This document shows positions 21,601-32,177 of a stretch of 64,000 nt of DNA, in pieces (positions within the stretch are counted from its first letter, which is position 1; each line of letters begins with the position of its first letter). Below the pieces are notes generated by a model. The model worked only from the letters and a program-made list of their open reading frames with translations, was not told the DNA's origin and made no database searches. The translations under genes were made by a program, and so were the position numbers. Location: contig CAJQUW010010329.1 of assembly GCA_907163375.1 (NCBI GenBank), positions 372,001 to 436,000 of the forward strand, in the 5' to 3' direction. Source of the DNA: Prostheceraeus crozeri (Eukaryota > Platyhelminthes > Polycladida > Euryleptidae).

Positions 21601-22985
21601 TTTAGGTAATAGATATGTTAAATGTTATAATAAGAAAGTAAATCCACAAGAATATGGAATAATGAAACCTTTATCTTCAGAAGAAAAAGAAAAAAAATTA
21701 AAAATTTTTCAAACGAAACGAGAAGGAGTAGAACGTGAAAATGCAATTGATGAATTCATGAGAGAAAACTATTTGTTATATTATGATTTTAATAGCCTAT
21801 ATTCTTCTTGCATGATACAAGAATTACCAACAGGTGAAATTTCATGGTGTAATATTCTTGATTATCAAAAAACATATGATGGAAATTATAATTTTGGTTA
21901 TATATATAAAGTTGATTTAGCATACCCTGATTATATAAAAGATAAAACAAAATATTTTCCTTTCTGTCCCGAAAACAAAATTCCCAATATAGAAGATTTT
22001 TCAGATTATCAGAAATCTTTGATTCCTAAGAAATACAGACCAACAATAAAACTTATGTTAACACAAAGTAATAAAATAAAGTATGTTGTTGAAGGAAGAA
22101 TGCTAGATTGGTATTTAGAACATGGAATGATTCTCACCAAAATACATCGAAAACTATTTTATCAAAAATCTAAATAGTTAAAAAATTGTATAGAGTTCAA
22201 TATTGAGAAACGTAAAATAGCTAAAAGAAATAAAGATGATTTTGGAAACGTATTCTTTAAATTAATGAATAATGCATTTTATGGCAAGACTTTAGAAAGT
22301 GTGCGTAATAGACAAAATATTGAAATAGTTTATGATAAAGATAGGTTCCAAAATTTAACAAGGAAACCTACATATAAAAGAACTACTAGATTCAGTGATG
22401 AACTATGTGCTGTACATTTACGTCGAATCAGAGTAAAACATGATAAGTTTAATTTTATTGGATTCACTATATTAGAATTAGCTAAACTATTTATGTATAG
22501 ATTTATATATGATTATGTAGCACCTGCTTATGGCGAAAACTATAAATTACACTTTACAGATACCGACTGTTTTCTTAGAATTAACAATACCGTATAATTC
22601 TTTACTTGATAAAGAAATTAATAAAATAAAAGATATAATTCATCCTTCTGATTTATGTAAAGTAAAAGATGAACTAGAAGGAAATGAAGATTTCATAACA
22701 GAAGCTATATTTTTAAAATCTAAATGTTATTGTTATAATATAACTAATAATATTAAAACACATAAAACATTAAAAGGAATTTCAAAGGCTTCAGTGGCTA
22801 ACCAAATAACATTTCAAGAATATGAAAATGCATTATTTAATAATAAAATAAAAACAGCATTTAATTATAGACTCAATTCGAAGAAACATAAAATGTATTT
22901 AAAAGAGGAACATAAATTAGCATTAGATCCATTTGATGATAAAAGAAAAATTTTACCTGATGAAATAACTACTTTACCTTTTTAA
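18636..22985 (+). pseudogene. Polinton A copy 2 protein-primed DNA polymerase B
   Basis: The replicase of the element, about 4.3 kb. In order: a C2H2-type finger (SYQSHLKSKIHLQN), an acidic N-terminal region, the conserved N-terminal domain with QLRESGWRFVKILSKK and INIKNEDDYCFLWNV, a long coiled coil (around 19860-20220), a second finger, exonuclease motifs (YCDIEAYN; NGSKYDFHLIM; YLQIDVLILTDLFE), the HNH-like KVKDHVHLNGLYRGAAHN, and polymerase motifs YYDFNSLYSS, NNAFYGKTLESVRNR and the DTD region. Coiled coils in this place are seen in arthropod Polinton PolBs. Broken, with roughly six breaks. Confidence 0.93.
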
Positions 22986-23145
22986 AATTTATTATTATTT
23001 AAATCCGTCTAGAGAAAAAATTTTTATTATTTAAATTAATCTAGAAGAAAAAAAAATTTATTATTATTATTATTTAAATCAGTCTAGAAGAAAAAATTAT
23101 TCAATCACTCCGCGAAAATATTTTCATCACTCCCGAACAATTGTT

Positions 23146-23872
23146 CTATAACTCTATCATGTGTTTTTTATCAATATTAATTGTAATGAAGCCATAATCT
23201 TTTGACCAAGCATTATTACACGAATTTTTAAATTCATCTTTACCTCTTATACATAAATCTCTTAACAAATCACATAAATTTCTTGCATTTATTTCAAATA
23301 GCATAAATATATTTGCATTCTTTCTAATAACACTTCCGTCTAATGAATACATACTTTGTGTTAAATAAAAAACACTACAGTTATTATGTCTACCTCTTGT
23401 GAAATAATTTCTCTGTACTGACTGATTTGTATCATTTACACAATGTTTCATTGTTTTATCTAGTTTACTAGGATCTTGCATATTACCACTATCATCTATT
23501 AATTGTATCTTTATATGCTTATTTTTATTAGATTCTACTAACTGATTATTTTTTGCTGCTTCTTCACACCACGAACTTATTTCTTCTTCATCTTCAGATT
23601 TTTCATATTCTTTGAATAATGAAGCAATTGCTGTTTTTTAAGATTATTTTCAAATCCATATTTTAAAAATTGATAGACGGGTTGTTCTGCTGTTGTTGTA
23701 TAAATTATAAGATTGTTATAATCCAAAAAATTTGGAGTCGTTAAAATTTTAAATAATAGATACGTTTTTCCACATCCTGATCTTCCACAAATAACTGACA
23801 AAACTTTATTAGATAAATTTGGATGATGATTAAATTTAAGTTTTTTTTATTTAATGGGAGCACTTCACTCAT
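23146..23872 (-). pseudogene. Polinton A copy 2 packaging ATPase
   Basis: Same gene as 2841-3568, nearly identical: Walker A VICGRSGCGKTYLLFK, and the later RNYFTRGRHNNCSVFYLTQS strand. It lies convergent to PolB with the same AT-rich spacer. Broken, with about two breaks. Confidence 0.88.
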
Positions 23873-23917
23873 TTTTAATAAAAAAATTATTTTTATTTTT
23901 AAAGAAGAAGAAGAAAA

Positions 23918-24734
23918 TTAAACTTCTGTAACCAAAAGATCCATCATAATCTCTTCACCTCCAAAATTTATTTCTTTTTCTTTCTCATCAGTGATTCTAA
24001 TGCCAATGTTGTTAATAGTTTTTCTTGTAATAGGAAAATATATTAATGTTTGAGGAAATACATTTAATCTATAACCAATGGGTACAGTAAAAGCTGGAAA
24101 ACTGAATATTAAATTTGACAATTTACCATTTATATATCCTCCTTCAATAATGTCACAATGTACAACAATTGAATTTATTTCAGTTATTTTTGGAATCTTC
24201 TCACCTAAATGATAACCTTGACAATAAGTTTGTTTATTAAATCCTAATAGCTTTGAAAAGCTTGATCTATCATGATTAAAATCAACTTGATGATTTTCGT
24301 CTAAAGTAAGAGAAAATTTATACTGCCGGTTCAACTGCAAAATGTAATTGTTTCTTATCTTTAAATGGTATACCTAAATGTCTCTTAATTTCATTTGATA
24401 TTGATTCAACTTCGTAAGAACCAGGAAGAAAAGTTTGTATTTTCCACATTTTACTTTTATCAGTAGAATATCTAAATTGATCATTCACATCTTTGATAAC
24501 GTTTTGAATAGTGCTAAATGTGGAGAAGCTAGTCGATGCAATTTGATAATTTTTATTTTGTTCCAAATGTAGAATGGGTTCTAAATTACAAGTGTGTGAT
24601 GAAGTAGTTGTTATAATTTTTAACGTCGTACTAAATTTTGATGAACCCCAAATCTCTGTTAGATTTTCTAAATGATTATTAATTTTGTCTAAATCTGCTG
24701 ATGATAATTCTCTCAAAGACACTTTTTTAGTCAA
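23918..24734 (-). pseudogene. Polinton A copy 2 penton-like minor capsid protein
   Basis: Counterpart of 3654-4442, with a slightly longer N-terminus (MTKKVSLRELSSADLDKINN). It shares LPGSYEVESISNEIKRHL, SKLLGFNKQTYCQGYHLG and INFGGEEIMMDLLV. Broken, with about one break. The ATAGATAAAAATC array of copy 1 is absent upstream. Confidence 0.8.
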
Positions 24735-24785
24735 AATTTTAAATAAATATTTTTCCTCTGGAATGAAATTTTTTTTATAAAAAAA

Positions 24786-25671
24786 TTAAAAACAACAAAA
24801 TATTTCTGCTATACTTTTATAATCCTCTTCATTTAGAATCTTCTTTTCTAACAGTCTTTTCAATATAGCATGAATTTCCTTGAAACTAGAATTATGTCCT
24901 TCTTTTATTGCCGATATTAAAATATTTAATCTATTTAGTAATTCTTGTGGATCATCTGGTAAGAATACAGTTGTTTCTGTTTTAAAACCTTTTCCTACTT
25001 TAATTCCCGTTGATAATAAATTTTCTAATTGTTTATAACGTCTAAGAGATTTTACTGCACCAACTCTATCTAACATAGCTTTATATTTTATGAGATCTTC
25101 TGCAGCATAATTTTTTAAATCTGCTCCTCTTAAAAGATCAACAAAATTTCTATCTAAACGAAAAGGAGATTTATCTGGTGAAAAAATTAAACCTCGAAAA
25201 GGTTGTAGAAATATTTCTTTTTGTCCGAGATAAAAATCTAGGTATTGTTTTTCCATCTATAAATGAAATAGAATGTTCAAATTGCATAGATTTTGGTAAT
25301 TTCTTATTAATGTTTGATTCTAGTAAACCATAGTCATCTAATATAGTTTTGTGAGCTGGATCTGTTATATTAATTTGTTTATCATTATTTGTAAGTTCTT
25401 TTTCAAGAGTTTCAAATGATTCCATAGTTTTTTCAAAATCAGTTTTTACTTGCTCGGTTTGCTGCATTTTTTCAAACATATCAGATTGAATACCAGCTTT
25501 TATCATTCTATGCTGAAGATGATTTTCTTTCATAATATTTCTTTGTTTTATTAACTCTTCTAATTGTTTAATTCTTTTAAAATTATCAGCTTTAATTTTA
25601 TCCATTTTTAAAATATAATATTTGAATTTTGTGGTAACATTGGAATACAACAAAAACATTTTACTGAACAA
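24786..25671 (-). pseudogene. conserved Polinton protein of unknown function, copy 2
   Basis: Same gene or gene pair as 4534-5415. Coiled-coil N-terminal half (KADNFKRIKQLEELIKQRNI), then FYLGQKEIFLQPFRGLIFSP, DRNFVDLLRGADLKNYAAED and a helical tail ending EEDYKSIAEIFCCF. In this copy two long frames overlap for about 85 bases, so it is unclear whether the family has one protein or two. At most about one break. Confidence 0.6.
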
Positions 25672-25672
25672 A

Positions 25673-26365
25673 TTATTTTTTTATTGCTTTGGAGTCTGAC
25701 ATCTTTTCGTTTAAAATTTTCTTGTCTAAAGTTTTGTCTAATAAAGTTTTTAGTTCTTCTAAAAAAATTTTATTATTTTCTTCATTAGAAATTTTACCAT
25801 CACTAAAAGTTTTACCATCACTAGAATTTTTTTCATCAACTTTTTCGGACTTCAAATGAAATGATATTTTATTAGCTTTATTAGCTATTTGATCAAATTT
25901 TTCAATCTCATCTAGCGTAATAACATTATCATCACATACTCTTTGAAAGTAGTAATGTAATTTGTTATAGACTTCTTTAATATGTAAATGTTTAGTTTTT
26001 AATGATTTTCGTTTCTTAGTAATTAAAGATTTATCTAACATTGTAACAAGTGAAGTTGCAAAAACACCCGTACCTGTTAAAGCAGTAGCAACTACTGGAA
26101 TTACTAAAACACCTGAAGATATAACAATTGTTAAAGCACCTAAACTTATTGCTAAAAATATTCCAATACCTTGTGTTACATTCTTAACTTTAGACCATCT
26201 TTTTCTTAATTTTTTATAATGCTCTAATCTTAATAATAATTGAGATTCCTTATCTTTCATATAACGTACTCTATCTTTGTGTTTTTCTTTATCCATTTCA
26301 GTTATTTTTAATTGACATAACGAAGGATATATTCTTGTGGTTTCTTCCACTTTTGAGGTTTCCAT
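25673..26365 (-). CDS. Polinton A copy 2 membrane protein
   Basis: 230 codons, counterpart of 5456-6136. N-terminal METSKVEETTRIYPSL, a basic coiled coil, the long hydrophobic hairpin-like segment (GIGIFLAISLGALTIVISSG... ATALTGTGVFATSL), and the DDNVITLDEIEKFDQIANK stretch. Its upstream region merges with the right terminal repeat, so its promoter is probably in or next to that repeat. Function unknown; the long hydrophobic region fits a virion-membrane or host-membrane protein. Confidence 0.7.
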   Translation of the reverse strand: METSKVEETTRIYPSLCQLKITEMDKEKHKDRVRYMKDKESQLLLRLEHYKKLRKRWSKVKNVTQGIGIFLAISLGALTIVISSGVLVIPVVATALTGTGVFATSLVTMLDKSLITKKRKSLKTKHLHIKEVYNKLHYYFQRVCDDNVITLDEIEKFDQIANKANKISFHLKSEKVDEKNSSDGKTFSDGKISNEENNKIFLEELKTLLDKTLDKKILNEKMSDSKAIKK

Positions 26366-26529
26366 TTTTAAAGAAATATTTTTCCCCTAAAAATAAAAAT
26401 GATAAAAAATTCATAAATTTAAGGATAATTAGGGTTATTTTAACTACTCCTAAAATTACCAATTTTTATGATGATGTGTCCTGGAACGGTCATGATTTTG
26501 AGGATAAAAAAATTATAATCTCAAATTTG

Positions 26530-26880
26530 AGATTCTTAATTTTTATGATGTTGTGTCCTGGAACGGTCATGATTTTCAAGGTAAAAATTATAATTCTCAA
26601 ATTTGAGATTTTGAAAAATTTGAAAAATTGGGTATTTTTCAAAACGTCTAAATTTTTGAATTTAGGTCTTTATAACCTGAAAAATGATCAAAATTCTTAA
26701 ATTTAGTTTTGTTTAAAAATACCAATTTTTTTTTTGAAAAAAATCATGACATTTTAAATACCCCTAAATTTACAAATTTAGGTCTTCATAACCTGAAAAA
26801 TGACCAAAATTCTTAAATTAAGGCGTATTTAAAAATACCAGTTTTTTGTCTTGTCCTGGAACGGTCTTTTGCCCATTACT
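26530..26880 (-). repeat. Polinton A copy 2, right terminal inverted repeat
   Basis: About 350 bp, complementary to 10892-11240, ending ACGGTCTTTTGCCCATTACT. A further partial block (TGTCCTGGAACGGTCATGAT with its AAATTTGAGATT partner) is repeated just inside, at 26470-26535, so the inner edge is blurred. The same sequence ends the fragment at 8243. Confidence 0.92.
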
Positions 26881-26955
26881 GAAAATTTGCTGAACTCTTT
26901 TCCGAACCGTCTACGAACTGTAAAAGTATCCGGTGGAGGACGTACAGACTATTGA
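26881..26955 (+). pseudogene. 3' end of the Tc1/mariner-type transposase
   Basis: Twenty-four codons and a stop directly after the Polinton end, in the same frame as the sequence before it (MENDGEL at 10872-10891). They read ENLLNSFPNRLRTVKV and end GRTDY, the canonical tail of Tc1/mariner transposases. This proves that both Polinton flanks belong to one gene. Confidence 0.85.
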
Positions 26956-27070
26956 ATATTTTGTTCATTAATTAATACGTTTTCATAGTGGTTGAAATCA
27001 AAAATACGTTTACAAATTTAAATTTTAAAACGTCCGATATTTACGGGCATATCTTTGTGGGACACCCGGT

Positions 27071-27469
27071 GGAAAGTGCAATTTTACTTCAGTTCCCTGC
27101 GTTGAAAACAACAATTGTCGAAAATGTGTCTTTGATTTGTAAAATCTATATTTCTGAACCGATTTCAATTGTTTTTTTTTAATCAAACCGTAAAGATCTC
27201 ATCTATTATGGCATGGTTTTTAAAAAGTCACAAAGCCAAGACCTTCTTCACAAGTTGCCGTTTTTTGCCAAAAAAAGACCAAAAAGGCATGTCCAAAGTT
27301 GCAGTACTCTCACTTCAACACGGATTTTCGATTAGATACATTAAAATACACCCACTAATATTTATATCATCTGAAAGAAGAAGATCAGCTCTTTAAGACA
27401 GTCTAATTTTAAATGTTGTAATCAATATTAATCATTGAATTTTCACTGGGTTTCCATTGTCCAATGAAA
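27071..27469. other. spacer, no gene seen
   Basis: It begins with the host tandem-repeat words that also flank the transposon at 8855-8966. The longest frame (27169-27396, 75 codons) has no recognisable motif and no context, so I do not call it. Confidence 0.5.
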
Positions 27470-28275
27470 AAAATGTCCTCTGACCGAGACGTTTTCTGTC
27501 CTCTGACCGAGGCACCTTTTCTCGAAGAATATTGATTCTTCCATTAAACGTTTTGCACCAATCGAATCCTCTAGTGTGCTAGTTTATAAATCCGTAAAGA
27601 AAATTCAGTTTGATGCCGTTACAAGTGAGCAATATTGATTTAAAAATATTTTTATCCGTTTTTTCGACCAGAGAATTTAAATATTCCCAAAAATTTCATA
27701 TGGATGCTAAAACCAGAAATTTTGTCAGGAATCGATGAAATTTCACAACATAGGAGGGATCCATGCTCTTAACATCTATGCAAAAGAAATTTTTTATTTA
27801 TATCAATAAACCCTCTCAAAATCTCCAAAAACCACGAAAATGTCCTCTGACCGAGACCCTAAAAAATCTCGGTCAGAGGACAACGTTGAAATTGAAGATC
27901 TCGGTCAGAGCACAAGGGTCTCGGTCTAAAGACATGATAATGCATGCAATTACATTTAGATCACTTCGTTTTACGCGTTCAAGTATTCGTCCTAAGTTCC
28001 CGCAGTCTCATGAACCCAAATGCTGAAACCGAAAAGTTTCCTGTTCGACATCAATTTGTCCTCTGACCGAGACCTTAAAAATCTCGGTCAGAGGACAAGG
28101 TAGGTCACGGTCAACGGACATCATATGTAATACGTTACATTTTGGTCACTTCGGTTTCCGCATGCAAGCATTCATCCTAAGTTCCCAGTTTCATCAGCAA
28201 CCCAAATGCAGAAGCCGAAGAGTTTCCTATTCGACATCTATCTGACCGACATCAATTTGTCCTCTGACCGAGATG
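27470..28275. repeat. GTCCTCTGACCGAGA repeat with inverted pairs and ~215-bp tandem unit
   Basis: The 15-mer GTCCTCTGACCGAGA or a close variant occurs about ten times on both strands (for example 27474, 27501, 27843, 28059, 28258 on plus; 27868, 28084 on minus). At 27842-27881 and 28057-28099 a plus and a minus copy face each other across 8-10 bases and can form hairpins. The sequence between these hairpins is itself duplicated (27842-28057 and 28058-28260), sharing TTCATCCTAAGTTCCC-like words. Confidence 0.88.
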
Positions 28276-28718
28276 TAGAAAAAATGACTTTTCAAAAGTG
28301 CTAGATTTCTATGGAAAGTTTTTATTTGGTGTGGTCGCCGCTAAGATTTTTGTGTTCAGCGTAAAAAAATGAGTATATATGCAAATTTTCACGGAAATCT
28401 GAGACCCAAAGTTGAAAAGACAGAAATGTTGTGGAATAAATTGGATTTCTTCTTCGATAGTACTTTTATTTAACTTTTCGACACATATTGGTTTATTTTG
28501 ATATATAGACATTGATTCATTACTATTACAACTGTTCCAGTTATTGCTTCAACCGTATAATTTTTAATCCGTCTATATTTTTCTATCAACGTTTGTTATA
28601 TAAACGATACTATTTAAAATATATTTAAAAATACTCTTTGATAATGACATGAAACTATATTAACAAGTTATCATTCAAGTTAGACAAGATATTCAGTATC
28701 GAGGAAAACAGTAAAAAA
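28276..28718. other. spacer, no gene seen
   Basis: AT-rich sequence after the repeat array and before the MULE transposase end. No ORF or repeat that I can support. It may contain the 3' flank of the MULE, but no terminal inverted repeat was recognised. Confidence 0.4.
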
Positions 28719-30097
28719 TTACTTTAATGCAATGTTCATAGAAACTCCATGCAAATAATCAAGGATTGGCATTTCTTTATCATCATATAGCTTCTTCAGA
28801 TGCTTGATTGCATTCTCCCTCTCGCGATTTAATTTGGTCTTCTTGGGTGGCTTTGCTCCATTACTCAGATGTTGTCGTATTTCGTGAAGGGTTAAGGTTT
28901 GTTTACTTATCAATAAGGATGCCTATTCATAAATGCCGAGATGGCTTCTGCCTGCCAAGATCTTCATGGCATTGTGGTATCCTTCTATGACATTGTTTGT
29001 CCTCTCCAATTTCTCCTCTATTCCATTGTAAACATTCCATTTTTTAATCATGAATATTGGTTCCTTCTGACTGTGTTTTCTCCTGAACCTCTGATCGGAG
29101 CACCCCTGACAAATGTGTTGTCGAAGTAATTGAGGAGTTCGGGGGCTTCTTCCAATAACTTTGACACCTCCAGATAGCCTTCAATAACGCATTCCACAGG
29201 CAAAAAACCGACGGCTAATAGCATCCGAACAGCATTTCGAAAATCAATGTTCTCATTGTATTTTTTTGAAAATCCAAGCTTTTTCATTTTCCTGAAAACT
29301 ACTTGTCCAAGATGGAAGAGACAAGATTGAATTTCTCCATTAGGAAAATAAAAAGAAAATGCATTCATAGATGCAATTTCCAGATCTACATGTAATGTGA
29401 TATTACACGGAGGGACACCTTCATCATTTGGGGCATTTTTTAGAATTTATTCCCATACTTCTTTGTAATCTTCTTCACGTTTTCCGGGCATCAGTGCATA
29501 GACCAGTGGAAACCACCTTCCATAACGACATCCCATTATAGTAAGCAGCTGATAGAACATGTATGGAACAATATCAAAGGTACCATCTAACATCCACGCA
29601 TCACATCCCATCAGTCTTGCAATATTATCCTTTGTAGAGAATATCACAATCCTGTTGCTATCGTTTCGATTATCATGCAGACAAAAGTGGTCTCCGTTGA
29701 TAAGAGTTATGTCATCAAAGTTTACTTCACTTATACTCGTTGGCTCGATCATCTTGTGTTTCCTTCGAAACCTTCTTGCCATTACCTTGACACTTTCGGC
29801 AGATGGAAGAACGTCAGCTCGGTTAGAATCTTTTTCAGCTAAAACTTTCAGAGCAATTTGTGAAGGTTTGGCGAATTTTTGGCTTTCTGTCATTTCTCTT
29901 ACTTTAGTGATTGTTATTCTTTTTTCTATGTCAGATTGTTCATGTTCGTGTACATTTAAATTGGCGCCGTTAAGTAACTCATAAGAGTCATCTGTTGTTA
30001 TCCTTCTTTTGCAAATATCAGTCCGGCTACATTTCCAATATATTTTTTCATTGCGAGTTCTGTCTATAACAAAAGTGTAGCCATTCAACACTGCCAT
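28719..30097 (-). pseudogene. FLYWCH-MULE transposase
   Basis: The N-terminus is a FLYWCH-type zinc finger (GYTFVIDRTRNEKIYWKCSR with a following Cys and HEHEQ). Then comes a MULE transposase core with CDAWMLDGTFDIVPYMFYQL (first catalytic Asp region), MGCRYGRWFPLVYALMPGK and, further on, NGEIQSCLFHLGQVVFRKMK (the C...H region). The C-terminal part is helical, ending DKEMPILDYLHGVSMNIALK. An in-frame stop follows KEVWE at about 29447, a frameshift lies near 29060, and another stop near 28937, so it is a dead copy. Terminal repeats were not identified. Confidence 0.85.
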
Positions 30098-30456
30098 TGG
30101 TTTATTCTTACTTGATTTAATAATTTGTAAATTATTGGTTTCACGATCTTGTACACCGGTATTTATCGTAGAAGTATCAATAAGTTAGAAAGATTCGATT
30201 TCTAGCTGTCATAGTATATAGCTGTAATAGGATGAGATAGCAGTGCTCCTATCAAGCCAGTAGGTCACTGTCGCTCTCTATGCCATCATGGCTTACATAC
30301 ACTATCATATAACAGTCAATGCGATACAACGATATTGAAATAAGATGATAACTGTTTGAAAGTATGACGTATAAGGAATCCAATGGACTGATTATGCATG
30401 ATAGATGGAATGGATATATACATTGAAAAATGGTAATTAAATGACATTGATATTGG
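30098..30456. other. spacer upstream of the MULE gene
   Basis: No ORF. It contains repeated TAGCTGTCATAG/TAGCTGTAATAG words near 30203-30225. No promoter or terminal repeat can be supported. Confidence 0.4.
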
Positions 30457-30579
30457 TTGCTTGAAAAAGGACTAAAAAGGAATGTTTTGACAAAATGTGA
30501 AATTTTAGAATACGGCTCTTTCGTTTGTGTAGTGCTGATTTGTTTTTATTCATTCATCTGTATCCGATTAAAACATCAT

Positions 30580-30813
30580 GTGCAAGCGGCAAATAAATAC
30601 ATGCACTATTATTGCTATTCTAATAACAAGAGCATTATTGCCGAACATATTATGAATGATCATTCCACTCTTTTGTTAAACATTGGTGAATTCAACATTG
30701 ATTTTCTTGATCGTCAGAATGACCCTGTCCGCACTCGGATTGCTGAACCTAAGGATATTTATCACTACAAACCTGCGTTGAATCGCAAACATGAATTGCA
30801 TGATCAAAAGTTT
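30580..30813 (+). pseudogene. possible GIY-YIG-type retroelement tail
   Basis: Inside a 213-codon frame (30457-31098), the part CYSNNKSIIAEHIMNDHSTL ... DPVRTRIAEPKDIYHYKPAL then NRKHEL resembles the C-terminal end of GIY-YIG endonuclease domains of retroelements, where a basic IY-x-KPxLN stretch closes the fold. The GIY-YIG strands themselves are not present. The rest of that frame is translated satellite and is not coding. Weak call. Confidence 0.3.
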
Positions 30814-30814
30814 C

Positions 30815-31000
30815 TAACCGTCTGTGTCTGTGTCGAAGAAAAATACTGTCGAAGAAATGTCTGTGCCGAAGAAAAATACTGTCGAAGAAGTGTCCGTGTC
30901 GAAGAAGAGTACTGTCGAAGAAGTGTCCGTGTCGAAGAAGTGTCTGTGTCGAAGAAAAGTACTGTCGAAGAAAAGGCCGAAAACATAGACATCCATTTGT
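30815..31000. repeat. minisatellite TGTCGAAGAA(AAATAC)
   Basis: Tandem copies of TGTCGAAGAAAAATACTG, TGTCCGTGTCGAAGAAG and shorter variants with a basic 15/33-base period. It gives open frames on both strands (CRRSVRVEE on plus, FFDTDTSST on minus), which explains several spurious ORFs. Confidence 0.9.
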
Positions 31001-31017
31001 CGAAGAAGTGTACCACA

Positions 31018-31031
31018 TCCATATATCTATC

Positions 31032-31092
<61 letters not shown>
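31018..31092. repeat. (TA)n microsatellite
   Basis: An almost pure TA run with a few C interruptions at its left edge. Confidence 0.95.
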
Positions 31093-31351
31093 AAATAAGA
31101 TGAGAACTCAAAGAAAAACTCCAGAATTGCAAGCACAAGCGCTTTCTTATCTTCAGGTGCTTCGCTGAACAAGGAACAATATCAATTAAGCCTTAGAGGC
31201 AGGGATATATCAATTTACGATATTCAAATTTTAACAGGAAATAGAAGGAATAGAAATCAATGTATATGTACATGTATCAAAGTTATCAAAGTTTCATAGT
31301 TTGGAGACGGTATGGAGATATCAAAAGACAAGGAGGATCATAGTAAGTTAG

Positions 31352-31870
31352 TCACAGGTTATTCAATGTGGGATGAAATTTATCTATAAAAAATCGTTCT
31401 TTACAACGTCGAAGTATGCTGTCATCACACCTTACTTTGTAGAATGGAAAGATTTTAAATTTTCTTTTTCCACACGTATCAATATGTCCACTAACGCGTA
31501 TTTTCCTGTATTGCGGGTGACAAATTTGCTCTTTATGGATTCGAGTACGTTCGCGTAGTGTGTTGCCTGTTTCTCCAATGTAAAATTGATTGCATCCCAT
31601 GCAGGTAAGTACATATATCACATTTTGTGTTGAGCATGTCATTGAGGTTTGTATTTTAAAAATAGTTCCATTGAAATTATATTCACAGCCTTCAAGCAAA
31701 ACTTCGCATGTTCAACACCGGGAATCCTTACACCTTTTAACCATGGGAATTTCTTGGCGTGTGATAAATTTTGAAGGACATAAAATATGTTTGAGATTTT
31801 TTGATTGTCTACGGCTATTAATAAATTTGTTGTCTCTGAAAATGTCTTTAGTTTTTTCATCATTTTGCAG
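31352..31870 (-). pseudogene. Penelope-like element fragment, GIY-YIG endonuclease
   Basis: The minus strand reads a GIY-YIG nuclease: TQNVIYVLTCMGCNQFYIGE (the GIY and YIG strands), TGNTLRERTRIHKEQICHPQ, then a C-terminal FFIDKFHPTLNNL. Upstream, across frame changes, is the Cys-rich linker typical of Penelope-like elements. It is clearly diverged from the element at 32016-38800, so it is an older copy from a related family. Only the C-terminal domain remains. Confidence 0.8.
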
Positions 31871-31876
31871 AATTGA

Positions 31877-32008
31877 GTTGGTATATATATATAATATAAT
31901 ATATGTATAATAATATATATAATATATTAATAATATATATATATATATATATAATATAATATATAATATATAATATATATTATATATATATATATATATA
32001 ATATATAA
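31877..32008. repeat. TATAATA microsatellite
   Basis: About 130 bases of TATATA and TAATATA units at the 3' junction of the Penelope-like element. Confidence 0.93.
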
Positions 32009-32177
32009 TACAAAAACAGAGTAATCAAAATGGAAATAATATAAATAGTAGAAAACTCAGGAAAAAGTCATTAACTTAATTTCCAACCGGTTTCACCTGT
32101 TGATGCAGGCTATTCATGGAAAATGAATGTATTTGAAATCAATAGTACATAATATAAAATAATACATAGAAATAAAC

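Larger units (their letters stand above)
10892..26880. mobile_element. Polinton family A, copy 2 (complete length)
   Basis: A 15,989-bp element bounded by inverted repeats beginning AGTAATGGGCAAAAGACCGT and ending in the exact complement. It holds the full Polinton set: protease, PLA2-integrase, major and minor capsid proteins, ATPase, protein-primed PolB, plus fibre-like, membrane-active and unknown genes. It is inserted in the transposase gene of the host transposon. No 6-bp target duplication is visible (gagcta before, gaaaat after). It looks full length but is broken in several genes, roughly ten breaks in all. High similarity to copy 1 indicates a recent origin. Confidence 0.95.
8969..27069. 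mobile_element. Tc1/mariner-type transposon hosting a hAT and a Polinton
   Basis: The ends are inverted repeats: CCGGGTGTCCCACAAGGAAG at the left and the complement of CCGGGTGTCCCACAAAGATA at the right. They match over about 27 positions with few differences and are flanked by TA at the left and TG at the right. The rightward transposase starts near 10266, is cut at 10892 and resumes in frame at 26881-26955. Removing the hAT element with one target copy (700 bp) and the Polinton (15989 bp) leaves about 1412 bp, the usual size of a mariner/Tc1 element. Confidence 0.85.

Noticed and set aside
27470-28275. Repeated 15-mer considered as a CRISPR array
   Set aside because: Repeats occur in both orientations with irregular spacing, in a eukaryotic repeat-rich region, and no cas-like genes are present.
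29559-29984. 141-codon plus-strand ORF
   Set aside because: Antisense shadow of the FLYWCH-MULE transposase.
30457-31098. 213-codon ORF with repeated CRRSVRVEE
   Set aside because: Most of it is a translated minisatellite and (TA)n tract; opposite-strand ORFs over the same bases are equally long. Only a short part may be an old GIY-YIG tail.
31018-32010. TA and TAATATA tracts considered as regulatory or origin DNA
   Set aside because: Simple microsatellites next to retroelement ends; no further structure.
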